The notes beneath the pieces were generated by a model. It had not been told where the DNA came from, did no database searches, and saw nothing but the letters and a program-made list of their open reading frames with translations. The position numbers were made by a program, and so were the translations under genes. A stretch of 64,000 nt of DNA from Mercurialis annua (lineage: Eukaryota; Streptophyta; Magnoliopsida; Malpighiales; Euphorbiaceae), in the NCBI RefSeq assembly GCF_937616625.2, contig NC_065571.1, positions 42,190,651 through 42,254,650 of the forward strand, in the 5' to 3' direction. This document shows, in pieces, positions 1 to 10,887 of the stretch; within the stretch, counting starts at the first letter, position 1, and each line of letters starts with the position of its first letter.

Positions 1-407
1 GAAAATGGCTAAAGCGACAACTATTCCAGAATGGAGGGAGTACCATTTTTCATTTTTCCGTTTAATTGTCCATATTTTAGCCCATTTAATATCACGCCAA
101 AATGTAACTGGCTTGAGTGACCTGACCAAACTGATTCAGTATCTCATGAGACCGACCTAGTTGCTATAATACTTATGTGTAGATACCAGCTACCGTCTCT
201 TCCTTGAACATTTGGCCTTCTTGTTGTTCTACTGCTTATAAAATTGATCTCCTGACCAGGATCTGACCTAGGGTGTTACGGCTTGACAGTGATCTGTTTG
301 CATTTGGTTTGACCGATTTAGCACTATTATACTTATTCAAACTAATTATACTGGTTTGGTAATTTTTCAAACCAAATCAATAACAAACCATGTTTGGAAA
401 TGTTTTC
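1..407. repeat. Dispersed repeat, inverted copy of 32545-32933, with Stowaway-type end
   Basis: The first 407 bases match, in reverse complement, a block of about 389 bases inserted downstream of the first cell-wall protein gene. Bases 1-42 are the terminal part of a TA-flanked Stowaway-like MITE (AGCGACAACTATTCCAGAAT then GGAGGGAG and TA). At both loci the same unknown sequence adjoins the same MITE end across a TA, so the two parts probably move together. I see no coding frame and do not recognise the family. The window edge cuts it. Confidence 0.7.
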
Positions 408-1179
408 TTTGAATTTAGTTTTAACCATGATTGAAATTATTTTTTTATTATCATACAAAATTTAATTTTTTTTAGTTTTTCTTATTCGTCATAAAAATAA
501 CATATACAATAGAGTTATGTTTTGCTACTACCGAAGTGCTCTCAGGATTGTATCCAGGGTGTGACTGAGTTGAGCCCATTGAATCAGAAAATATTCAAAT
601 TTTACTCGATATTAATCAAATTGGGTTCGAATTCGAACTAATTGAACCAACTGCAGATAGGCTCATTAGTCTAATCTGAGTTTTGATTAGTTTATTTTTT
701 TAATCTTTTCTAATAATACATATTTACATCATTACATGATATCCTTATTTTTATACTAAATTCTAATTTTACCAATTCCTCTGTCCTTTTCCCTTTACTT
801 TTTTTTCTCCATTTTAGTATTCCGCTAGGAAGAAGACCTTCAGTCTTCTTTATTTTTTGTTCAATTTTACTTGCATGCAATGCACGTTGCTAGTAAATGT
901 GTTTGTCCATTCCCTTATACGTACCTTTTTCTATTGTATACTTAATTCATAAGTAGATGACACAAAATCTTAGTTTAATTAAATAGATAATTAAAAACTA
1001 AAAGGGATAAATCAGTTATTGTGTTTGTCCGTCCTCTATTAGTAGTCTTGTTTATTAATACTTTTCTTTAGTACACATATATGTGAACCTTAGATGAATT
1101 GTATACGAAGGCAAGGTGTTAGAAAATGTGAACTTGTTTACTTTACCAAAACGGAAAATATAACAAAAACTAAACTCAG
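408..1179. other. AT-rich non-coding sequence, probably intron 2 of the upstream ribokinase copy
   Basis: No gene is visible. From about 690 onwards the sequence aligns with the 3' part of intron 2 of the complete ribokinase gene (about 7340-7688); for example the stretches near 950-1060 and 7470-7570 match closely. If the upstream gene is complete beyond the window edge, this is its intron 2, enlarged by the repeat at 1-407. Confidence 0.5.
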
Positions 1180-1962
1180 GGAGTGAAGCAAGTCCTAGTA
1201 AAACTCGGAGCCAAAGGATCAGCTTTATTTGAAGAGGGGGAAATTCCAATTCAACAACCTATTATATCTGCCGAAAGAGTTCTCGACACTACGGGTGCCG
1301 GAGATACTTTTACTGCTGCTTTCGCTGTGGCGCTAGTGGAGGGCAACTCTAAAGAGGAATGCATGAGATTTGCTGGTATTACTCTTTCTACTTTTTACTT
1401 TCAGTTCGCATATGAATTTTTTTTCATTACTCAAGGTTCTTGAAACCAGTTTTTAGTTTTAATTTTAATTTAATTTGTAGCAGAAGTTTATTATCCATAA
1501 ATCTTTATAGCTCTTAATTCTTCCTTATAACTTGAATATCAATTTGTCGCCTTAATTTGTACTCTATGAGCAGCTAACATTAAAATTAACTTTTCTATTA
1601 ACTAGTTCCTTAAACTTGTCAATTTTATAAATGACCCTAAAATTTGATCAGCTAAGCAAATTAGTCCCCTACAGTTATATTAAAAATTAATACTTAGTCT
1701 AATTGTGGAAACTTCATAAGCTCAAGGGACTAACTGGTGAAAAAGTCGATGTTGGTGTTGTCCATTTTGTGTAAGTTCAAGGGTCAAATTTATACTTGAA
1801 GTCGCTTTTTCACATTTGCTCAAGAAAGTAAAAAATGTTATCCTTGTTAATTTTTTACATAATTTTACAGCTGCAGCAGCTTCTCTATGTGTTCAAGTGA
1901 AGGGAGCAATCCCTAGTATGCCTGATCGAATATCGGTTCTAAATCTTCTTCAGACAGTTTGA
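1180..1962 (+). CDS. Ribokinase, last two exons of a tandem copy (5' part not in window)
   Basis: Two exons, 1180-1375 and 1871-1962, match exons 3 and 4 of the complete ribokinase at 5710-8372 in length (196 and 92 bp), splice phase and splice sites (AG before 1180, GT after 1375, AG before 1871). They encode the C-terminal third of a PfkB-family sugar kinase, including the DTTGAGDTF signature with its catalytic Asp, and end in TGA. Exons 1 and 2 are not between 1 and 1179. I count 14 nucleotide differences from the downstream copy in 288 coding bases; 13 are synonymous and one changes Ala to Val. That pattern fits a copy kept under selection, so the gene may be complete with its first exons upstream of the window. 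The alternative is a recent 5' truncation. Confidence 0.75.
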
Positions 1963-2410
1963 GGATTTTGATCGATAAATTCATGTCGGAACCTATTTCG
2001 GAAATGGTAATAAAAATGTATTTCTTGGAAGCCAAAAGGAAATTATATTACAAGATATAATAATGGCAATTGTCTCGATGGTTACATTTTTTTACATTTT
2101 TAAGGGCAAGAGTGGAGATTAAAATAATGTCTTCTGAGTGTTCTGTAAATTAAGCAATTCGGTTAGAGAACTTGTAACAAAAAAACCGTCAATAAATGGA
2201 TTGATATAGACCGTTGATGAGGATGGATCTCATAATTAACGTGATTTCATCGTGTGTACAATGATTGTATTCTATGTAATAATTACTTATTTGCTTATTC
2301 TAGGGTTATTTTATATTAATTTGTAACTGGAAATTCTTTTAGTTTTGATTGAGCTTTCACGAAAAACAATTCATCAAATTTATGCTAATACCATAAGAAT
2401 TTACTTATAG
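1963..2410 (+). other. 3' UTR and flank of the upstream ribokinase copy (holds the Helitron empty site)
   Basis: This aligns with 8373-8693 and then with 48243-48251 plus about 48722-48860. The stretch at about 2274-2296 is uninterrupted here and is split by the 39.5-kb block in the downstream copy. An AATAAA-like signal lies near 2010, matching one near 8420. Confidence 0.75.
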
Positions 2411-2815
2411 GACGATTGATAGATTAAAAATGATAACAAAAAAGTTACAGTCATTCTTTATCACAACTTATTAAATAATTAATCCATATTATTGTTTAAT
2501 TTGTTATGTGGGACTCTGGTGATAGTGTTATATCTAACATATTCCTATTTGCAAATTAGATTAGATTTGAAGCGTAAATAAATATAGATTCACTTTGCCT
2601 TATGCATTTAATCTTAGAATTGATGAATTGTGTCAAAATAATTGATCTACTTAGAAGTTCAATTTGTAAAATGACATTTGAGTAATAGTATTCTCTCTTC
2701 CATGTAAATTTACATTGGACTTGAAGAGTGAATAAAGATAGATTCAGTTCACCTCATGCATGTCACTAATTTAAAACTCTTTATCCATAGAGGCTGCCGT
2801 ATCTCATTTAAAATT
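2411..2815. other. AT-rich intergenic sequence
   Basis: I see no gene. Two similar stretches, near 2570-2620 and 2725-2770 (both with AGATTCA and a TATGCAT- or CATGCAT-like end), suggest a short diverged direct repeat. Confidence 0.4.
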
Positions 2816-2818
2816 TTA

Positions 2819-3501
2819 GGCCTCGTATGTTTCGTTTTATAGCAATTTTCAGAAAGTAACTTTCCAGAAAGTATAGTTTCTGGAAAGTTAACTTCACAGA
2901 AAATTTGATAAATGTTACTTATTTTGATTTTTACTTCCCAAAAAATACGAAATTGATTTTAATATAATATACTATATTTTTAATTAAAAAACATTAGTGT
3001 CCTTTAATAATTTTTATATTGTTAAAAAAATTAATATTTTTTTAAATCGAGTAATAAATAATTTAATTTTTACTTATTAACTCTTATTTTATGATTCAAG
3101 TACTATTTGAGAGAGTTTTTAAATATTTAAATTTAAAAATTATATTTTTTATTTGAATTTTACATAATATAAAATATTTAATAAAAATATTTAATTTTAT
3201 TATAAATAAAAATTATAAAATAATATAAGTATATTTTTGAAGTAAATAAAAATATTTTTATATGAATTTTTAAAGAAAAAAAGAAAAGAGTTAAGGTTAA
3301 ATTAGGAAAGTCCAATAAAAATGCTAGGGAAGTTCTATTTTTTTGGGTTTTGCTAGGGAAGTTACTTCCTTAGTTAAAGGAAAGTCAAACATCCAACATC
3401 TCGAAAAGTAAAATATATAAATTGAACCAAATAAAAAAAAATTTACTACTTTCCGAAAAGTATAATTTTTCTATTCTATTTACCTCAAACCAAGCGAGTC
3501 C
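2819..3501. mobile_element. Tourist/PIF-Harbinger-type MITE
   Basis: A 683-bp AT-rich element is flanked by TTA on both sides (2816-2818 and 3502-3504), the target preference of PIF/Harbinger elements. Its ends are imperfect inverted repeats: GGCCTCGTATGTTTCG on the left, and GGACTCGCTTGGTTTG as the reverse complement of the right. Subterminal AAAGTAACTTTCC-like motifs recur at both ends (2850-2890, 3350-3470). There is no open frame, so it is non-autonomous. Confidence 0.7.
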
Positions 3502-3504
3502 TTA

Positions 3505-3917
3505 ATTTGTTAGGCAAGACTAACATATTATTACTATATAAAAACAATCTAGATTATTAAACACCGCCCCTTTTTACTAGGTACCGCCTTTTTTTATACC
3601 TAAATACTCTTTTACCTGTTTCTAATTCTAAAACTCATATTCAAATCCTCTCAACTCACATTCAAATACGGAGAACGAATAACAAAAATTTTGAGTGACA
3701 ATGTCGAAATCTAACCAAGAAAGAGACGAAAATTTCCTGATAAATTTTTGTTTAATTTTTTTCGAATTTTTTTCTCGGAGACGTCCCTCTCTGGGGAGAC
3801 GTTTCCAGAAAACACCTTCCTAGATAGGAGACGTCCCCATATTGCATCTCCTCCTCTGGGGAGACGCTTCCAGAAAACCTCCATTGCCATTTTGCTTGGC
3901 GAGTTTGGTCGCATCTT
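3505..3917. other. Non-coding stretch with short GAGACG repeats
   Basis: No gene is seen. Between 3775 and 3885 a motif of the form GGGGAGACGTTTCCAGAAAA occurs twice, with further GGAGACGTCC copies between. It directly precedes the LINE remnant and may belong to it. Confidence 0.35.
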
Positions 3918-4290
3918 ATGTGTTTGAGCAATCAAAGTTGGGCAGTGCTGGATTCTATCGAGCATTTTTTCTATATATGGTCGAATCTCTCTAAGAAGAA
4001 ATACAGGGACTTGTGGAATTTGATTTTGTTCTTTACTATTTGGGCTTTGTGGAAGGTGAGAAACAAGCGGGTTTTCAAATTCAAGACATCAAAGATTGAT
4101 AGCCTTACTTTTAATTGTATCAGTCAGGTAGTCTTATTTTACAAGTCCATTCATCCGGCTTTTTCTTATTCTAACTTGGACGTTTTTAAAAGTTTGGATT
4201 TCTTCTTTGTCCAAATCTAATTGTATTAGTTTCTTTGCCTTCCACTTTTTGTGTTTGAACTAATATAAATATCATTAATCAAAAATAAAA
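3918..4290 (+). mobile_element. 3' end of an L1-type LINE (5'-truncated)
   Basis: A 100-codon open frame (3918-4220) contains LWNLILFF-x-IWALWKVRNK-RVF, which resembles the tail of plant L1 ORF2 proteins after the reverse transcriptase (aromatic residues, then W-x-x-R-N-x-x-x-F). A short 3' UTR and an A-rich tail (ATCAAAAATAAAA, to about 4290) follow. The reverse transcriptase and endonuclease domains are absent, as in a normal 5'-truncated LINE. The call rests on a short, degenerate domain. Confidence 0.5.
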
Positions 4291-5331
4291 TTGTTAGGTT
4301 AGGGTTCATTTGGTTTCTAGATTAGAGCTAATTAGGGTTTTTAAGTTAAACTAGGTCTATTATAATTTTAATTAATTAGAGCTAATTATAATTAATAAGG
4401 ATTAATTAGAATTTTAATTAGTATAAATTAGAAATTATTTTATTTAATTAAGTAAAATTAAGAAACACACACTGTTTTTCTATGAATGAAACTGATAGGA
4501 CTTTTGAATCTATTTGATCAATTTTATTCAAAAATAATTTTATTAATTTTTTATGACAAGTTGAAGGGGTGAAGTAATCCTTTTATATACTTTTTTTGTG
4601 TTTTATTTTGTGTGGTCAATTTTCAGAACGAATTCACAGAGTTTTCATTACCACGCAAATCTGTAGTCTCCAATGGCGCGCTTTCCCAGCTGTACATGTA
4701 ATTCCAGCATTTATCACATGCTGCAAATATTGTCTTCTTTTCAAAAATTAAATAATTTAATATCCTTTCTCTGCTCATATTTTTAGTTAAGAGAATTACA
4801 AAATGTGCTTGTGAAATTCTAATAATTTGTGGTATATATAGGAAGCAGGGATGGAAAAAAAACCGGTTGACCAAAAAAAAAACCGGAAAACCGAATATGT
4901 GGTTTATTGGTCCGAGAGTGTAGGTTTAGGTTTAATATTTATGGTTAATGATTTAAAATTATAAAATCCCTAGTTAACCGGTTTATAAATAATCTATATG
5001 TGTATATATTAAAAAGTTTAAAATAAAATATTTATTCTGATTTATATTCTTATTTGCTAAAAAGGTGGAAAATGATTATAGCGTTGTAGTAGACTACATC
5101 TAACATTTGATTCTACATTTTTCTTTTTTTACCTTTTTATGGTTAAATATGTAAAACCGAAAATTTAAACCATTTTGAATGGTTTACTGTTTTAAATTTT
5201 AACTTTAAATTTTTAATGTTAAAAACCGTTATATCATAAATTAGTTTACAATTGAAGCTCATGTACTGGTGCATGTCCATCCCGTTGAATATTAGTTAAA
5301 AAAAGATACTTCATTTTTTTATATTATATAT
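4291..5331. other. AT-rich intergenic sequence
   Basis: No gene is visible. A possible small hAT-like element lies between about 4847 (CAGGGATGG) and 5284 (CCATCCCG), with AACCGG-type motifs inside, but I could not find a convincing 8-bp target duplication. Confidence 0.35.
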
Positions 5332-5489
5332 GAGAAATTTTTAAGTAAACTCAGTCCACTACATCATCTGTAGACTAAACCAATCATATCATAACACTTC
5401 ATTAAAATGAGGGTATTCTTGTAATTTTATGATATGTTTGGCTTAATCCACGGATGACATGATAGACTAAGTCTACATAGAAATTTCTC
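5332..5489. mobile_element. Fold-back MITE in the ribokinase promoter region
   Basis: The 158-bp element is almost entirely an inverted repeat. The left arm (GAGAAATTTTTAAGTAAACT onward) and the reverse complement of the right arm (GAGAAATTTCTATGTAGACT onward) align over about 60 bases, including a shared CATATCA end. It lies about 220 bp upstream of the ribokinase start codon and could fold into one hairpin if transcribed. The superfamily is not assigned because I see no clear target duplication. Confidence 0.6.
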
Positions 5490-5648
5490 GTTAAGAATAT
5501 ATAAACATGAAGGGATATATATTCTCTTTTATTTATTTATGAGCATATTATTCTATGGCCTTCCACGTATATCATAATGTACATTTTTCGTCTTTTTTAT
5601 TTAAAAATCAAACATGACATTCTTCTATTTTTGTTTCCATCAATAATT

Positions 5649-5669
5649 TCTTCCCTCCGTCCATTTTTA
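5649..5669. repeat. Stowaway-like terminal fragment next to the ribokinase start
   Basis: TCCCTCCGTCCATTTTTAG resembles the terminal repeat of the Stowaway-type elements at 33196 and 37870 (CTCCCTCTGTCCATTTTTAG). No second end is nearby. The sequence right after it (ATATAAATA, 5671-5679) may act as the TATA region of the ribokinase gene. Confidence 0.45.
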
Positions 5670-5709
5670 GATATAAATAAAAACTATAAATTTATGAAAT
5701 GTAATAGCA

Positions 5710-8372
5710 ATGGATAAGAACACTCCACCATTAGTTGTAGTTGGTTCAGCTAATGCAGATATCTATGTTGAAATTGATAGATTACCCAAAGAAGGAGAGA
5801 CACTATCAGCTAAGAATGGACAGACTCTTGCTGGTGGCAAAGGAGCTAACCAAGCAGCTTGTGGTGGCAAACTTTGTCACCCAACTTACTTTTTGGGTCA
5901 AGTGGGTGATGATGCCAATGGGAAGCTCATTACTGATGCTTTAAAGAATGATGGGGTTTGTCTTGATTATGTTAGGTTTGTTGGTGATGTGCCTACTGGA
6001 CATGCTGTTGTTATGCTCCAGTCTGATGGCCAGAATTGTATTATTATTGTTGGTGGTGCTAATATGAATTCTTGGCCTGACAAGTTGAGTGATGATGATT
6101 TGATGGTTGTGAGGAATGCTGGTATTGTTTTGCTTCAGAGGGAGATTCCTGATGGTATCAATATCCAAGTTGCTAAGGTCCACTCTTTTTTTTTGCTATA
6201 CTTCTAAATCTGTCATTTTTCATCTTGAACAACTTTATCATCGGTGATATATTGACGGTGTTATTATTGAAACTTCCTCAGGTTTTACCTTTTAATTTCT
6301 TGTACTGATATTATTTAGACTCGGTTTTCAGGCTGCAAAGCAAGCAGGCGTTCCGGTCATTTTGGATGCTGGGGGAATGGATGCACCAATACCCTCAGAG
6401 CTGTTGAACTTTGTTGACATTTTGAGCCCGAATGAAACTGAACTTGGTCGGATAACTGGAATGCCAACCGAAAGCTTTGAACAGATCAGTCTGGCTGTTA
6501 AAAAGTGCCATGAAATGGTTAGTATTCAAAACCTAAGCAATCTTTATTATTAATTATTTTGTTATGTAGCTAGCATGATTATTCATCGCATGTCTTAAAA
6601 TTTTAAATGACATGTTTTTTTAGTAATTATTTTGTTAATAAAAATGTTGCAAAATTGACCAATTTTGATTAATCAAATTCTTAAGGTTAATAAAATCATC
6701 CTAAACCTCTTTGGTAGTTATAATAGTTAGTTGGACTATTATTATGTGGCTAGATGTATAGAGAAATCCTGACTCCACGAAATAAGAGTAGTCTTGTGAC
6801 TAGATATAGATTATGCAGGATTCTAGCAGATAGATTCTAGGCTGGAGAACTACGAAGCTCCTCCATGAGTTTGACTGATGAAATGAGAAAATTATGCTGC
6901 ATATCCAATGAGTTTGAGATAATTAACGTTTGGTATAAGTTATGTTGTACGGAAATTTCTTCAGTCCTACATTTCGGAGTTCTGTTTCCGGAAATGCTTT
7001 TGAAATTCCGAAACTCTTTATATATAACATATTCTTGTAAAATGTACTATTTGGTTGTTTTTTATTTCGGCGTTTTCCGTTTCTAGTAGTTTCATTCATT
7101 TTTGTGCTACAGAGGGTATAACCATATAAAACAGAACAACTCTTGTGCAACACCAAACATATTAGGTTCTGATTTGCCAGTATATTATAGTTGAAATGAA
7201 ATTTTAGATTATTTAGATGATCACTGGGTCTTTGAAGTGGAAAACAGCTTCAACATTAGTCACAATCAGTGATTATTTCCCCTTAAAAGATACCAAATTA
7301 GATATATTTGGTTGGTGGTTTGGCTTCTGGAGATCTTAATTTTGCTCTACTACATATTTACATGAGATCTTAATTTTTACACTAAATTTTGGTTTTAGTC
7401 TTCTGCTAGGAAGAGGGCAGTAAATTTTTATCGGTATCCATATATGGACTCCATTTTAGTATTAATTCATAAGTAAATGACTATAAAATCTTAATTTAGT
7501 TAAATAGATAGTTAAGATTTTAAAAAGGATAAATCAGTAAATGTGCCTGTCCACCCTCTATTAGTACTTTTATTTGTTGATACTTCTCTTTAGAAGTCCG
7601 TATATGAATTGTATATGATGGCGAGGTGTTAGAAAATGTGAACTTGTCAACTTTATAACACTAAAAATATAACAAAAACTAAATTCAGGGAGTGAAGCAA
7701 GTCCTAGTAAAACTTGGTGTCAAAGGTTCAGCTTTATTTGAAGAGGGGGAAATTCCAATTCAACAACCTATTATATCTGCCGAAAGAGTCCTCGACACTA
7801 CGGGTGCCGGAGATACTTTTACTGCCGCTTTCGCTGTGGCGCTAGTCGAGGGCAACTCCAAAGAGGAATGCATGAGATTTGCTGGTATTACTCTTTCTAC
7901 TTTCAGTTTGCTTGTGATTTTCTTCTTCTTTCAATTCTCAAGGTTGTTGAAACTACTTTTAAACTTAGGGTGTAGTAGCATAAGTTTGACTTTCTAGCTC
8001 TAAAATTCTTTTTCATAACTTAATATCGTTTTCCCCCTTAACTTGTACGCAATGAGTAGCTAACATCAGAATTAACAAGTTCCTTGAACTTGCCAATTTT
8101 ATCAATTAATTTTGATCAGCTAGGCAAATTAGTCCCTTACTCTTTTTAAAAATCGATATATCGGTGTAAAAATTGTTAAAACTTGATTGTCCATCATGCG
8201 TAAGTTTAAGGATCATATTTTTACTTATGTCGCTTTCCCACATTTTCTCATGAAAGTAAATCTTTTACATAATTTTACAGCTGCAGCAGCTTCTCTCTGT
8301 GTTCAAGTGAAGGGAGCAATTCCGAGCATGCCTGACCGGATATCGGTTCTAAATCTTCTTCAGACAGTTTGA
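5710..8372 (+). CDS. Ribokinase (PfkB-family carbohydrate kinase), four exons
   Basis: This gene encodes ribokinase, which transfers phosphate from ATP to D-ribose to make ribose 5-phosphate. Exons are 5710-6177, 6332-6517, 7689-7884 and 8281-8372; all introns are GT-AG, the first two phase 0 and the third phase 1. The product is 313 residues, close to bacterial RbsK. Visible motifs are an N-terminal VVVGSANAD strand, the first PfkB signature GGKGANQA at residues 42-49, SPNETE at 188-193, and the second signature DTTGAGDTF at 254-262 with the likely catalytic base Asp260. An upstream ATG in the leader is closed by a stop, so 5710 is the clear start. Plant ribokinases are known as plastid enzymes with an N-terminal transit peptide; none is evident here, so either a 5' exon is missing from my model or this form is not plastid-targeted. 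A fold-back MITE lies just upstream and a Helitron-bounded block begins 321 bp after the stop. Confidence 0.93.
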
Positions 8373-8693
8373 GGATTTCGGTTTGATGAATTCATGTTGG
8401 AGCCTATTTCGGAAACCATAATAAAAATGTGTTTCTTGGAGGTCAAAAGGAAATTATATTACAAGATATTATGTCTACTGTCTGAATGGTTACTTCTTTT
8501 ACAATTGTTAGGGCAAGAGTGGAGATAAAATGATGTCTTCTGGAGTGTTTTTTTAAATCTAAGCAATTTGGTTACAAAATTTGTAAAATAAAACCGTCAA
8601 CAAACTGTTTGATATAAGCCGTTGATCAGGACGGATCCCGTAATGATTAATGTGATTTCATTGTGGGGACAATGATTGTATTCTATGTAATAA
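8373..8693 (+). other. 3' UTR and flank of ribokinase, left half
   Basis: Matches 1963-2283 downstream of the partial copy. It ends with GTAATAA, after which sequence with Helitron character begins; the continuation TTACTTATT is found at 48243. Confidence 0.8.
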
Positions 8694-9104
8694 TTAGGTC
8701 GATGCCTGCGTTGCACGGATGATTTTGATAATTTTAACATCTTTAATAATAATTTTAATTTATGTTATATTATTTTAATTTTTTAAGAGTCCTATTTTAA
8801 TATAATAGAAAAATTAATAGATTTAAGATCAAAATTGAAATTAAATTTTTAAATTATTGTAATTAAAATAATGTATTGATTGATTTCAAAAAGTTCTATT
8901 TCTATAATTCGTATTAAATTAGATAATTTAAATATTTATTTTAAATAAAATTTTGTAATTTATTAATATAATATACTATATTTTATTGATTAAATTTAAA
9001 AGTATTATGTATATTAAATAGTTGATAAGTATAATATTTCTATAACTCGCATTAAATTAGATAATTTAACTGTTTATTTTAAAGAAAATATTGTAATTTA
9101 TTAA

Positions 9105-9485
9105 AGGCATAATGTCTTAAAAAAACCCTGATCTTTCATCCCCTTTTCAATCCTACCCTGACATTGCAAATCAGTCAATTTTACCCTATTTTGTATTTGT
9201 TTTCATTTCAATTGTACCCTAAAGCATAAAATTAACCTTTTTTTTTATTTGGCAAAAATTCTCTAAATTGATCCTTTTTGCATTAGTTTAACTTTTTATA
9301 TTAAATTGACCATTTTTGAAAAAGTATTTTGAATTTTTGTCAAACAAATAAAGCTCAATTTTATATTTTAGGGTACAATTGAAATGAAAAAAAAATGGAA
9401 AATGGGATTAAACTGACAAATTTTCAACGTCAGGGTTGGATTAAAAAGGGGATGAAAGCTCGGGTTTTTTTAAGGCATTAAGCCT
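9105..9485. mobile_element. MITE with long terminal inverted repeats
   Basis: This 381-bp element has terminal inverted repeats of well over 100 bp. The left end is AGGCATAATGTCTTAAAAAA; the right end in reverse complement is AGGCTTAATGCCTTAAAAAA. The flanks are TTATTAA on both sides (9098-9104, 9486-9492). A second member begins at 63865. The long arms suggest a Mutator-like MITE, but the flanking duplication looks 7 bp and the class is not certain. No coding potential. Confidence 0.7.
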
Positions 9486-9492
9486 TTATTAA

Positions 9493-10851
9493 TATAACAT
9501 ACTATATTTTGTACTCATAAATTGTAAAATATTATGTGTATTCAGTATCTTATAAATAGTAAAGCTCTCCAATTTCATAATGATAATTTTTTTAAAATTC
9601 TATTATGATAAATTTTTATTAATAAAATCTAAAATAATTTAAAAAAATATATATTTTATTTTATAATTTATAAACATAATCTTTTGACAAGTTTTAAATG
9701 GAATAAAAATTCGTTAAATTTCATATATATAATAATAAACCTCATTTTATTTAGAATTCATAATCAATTTTTTATTAACATATTTTTTTTTAATATATAT
9801 TTTCCTCAATCAATATGCCTTCTAAAATTAAATCATCTTTACAATTGATTAGTTTTAAAAAGTCATTCATATTACATTATTTTTTCAAAAATAAGACTCT
9901 TCATATTTAATTAACTTACAAGCATTATTAATATATTAAATTTCTTCATATTTTATAATCATTTTTCTAAAAATTTTATTAGTTTTAACTTTGAATATTA
10001 ATATTTAAATTAGAAATTTTAGATATTATTTATTTCATAACATAGAAATATATTCATATATAAAATTCACTTGATTGTATAATTTATAAGTATCAACAAA
10101 ACCTCTTCAAATTTCACATTTTTTAAAATAAATCTATAAGCTTAATTTTAATTAAATTTTATTAATTTTCATATGTTATAATATATAAATAGTAGCAATT
10201 TAATAAAAATAATTTAATTTCATAATTTAAAATTTTAAACATTAATTAGTATATAAAAAAGATAGTAAACTAAAAAATAATTTAAAATAGAAAAGAAGAA
10301 GAGACATGTCATACAAATAAATGAAAAAGACTTGTGATGGAAAACAATTGTTATCCATAAATCAATTCAATACTAAAAGGGTTAAATTAAAAAAAACATA
10401 TGATCTTTCACATTGAATTGTTTTGATGAACCTCTTAAGAATAACCTTATCATAGAAATCATATAATTGCGACAAAATATAAATATTTCAATAGCATTCA
10501 ATCCTCGTTTTTCTGATTTCTTTAGCAAGTGAGGCCATATATATCATCAAAATAAATTAAATTATAACATCAACAACCATGTATATGAATAAACAATATT
10601 AAAAAGATAGATGATGCTTACTCTAAATATATGTGCTTTATTATGAACCGTCAAAAGCTCTTTCATTATGGGAAACAATTGCACATGAGACAATATCATG
10701 TGTAAAAGAATACAGAGAAATAGTTAAAAAACTCAAAACAAATCATGTTTGTTCATGATAAATAAGTTGTAATTAACTGAAAAATATGAAAAGTTAGATA
10801 TTATTCGATAACTATAATCGATATTGTGCCTGTTATTGAATATACATTGCA
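9493..10851. other. AT-rich Helitron interior
   Basis: Very AT-rich with no gene. It is interpreted as body sequence of the Helitron copy whose 3' end is at 8694. Confidence 0.4.
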
Positions 10852-10887
10852 ATGACGGCGCTCCTCCATCAACTACCTTTCGCTCTG
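10852..10887 (+). other. Left half of a GC-richer segment split by LTR insertions
   Basis: This short GC-richer stretch continues at 26161-26275 once the LTR nest and one target-site copy are removed. The joined stretch is open in one frame per strand for about 40 codons, with an ATG at 10852. It could be a gene fragment captured by the Helitron, but it is too short to identify and may be open by chance. Confidence 0.25.

Noticed and set aside
4847..5290. Possible hAT-like MITE with CAGGGATGG and CCATCCCG ends
   Set aside because: The right terminus is imperfect and no 8-bp duplication could be found; left as unassigned sequence.
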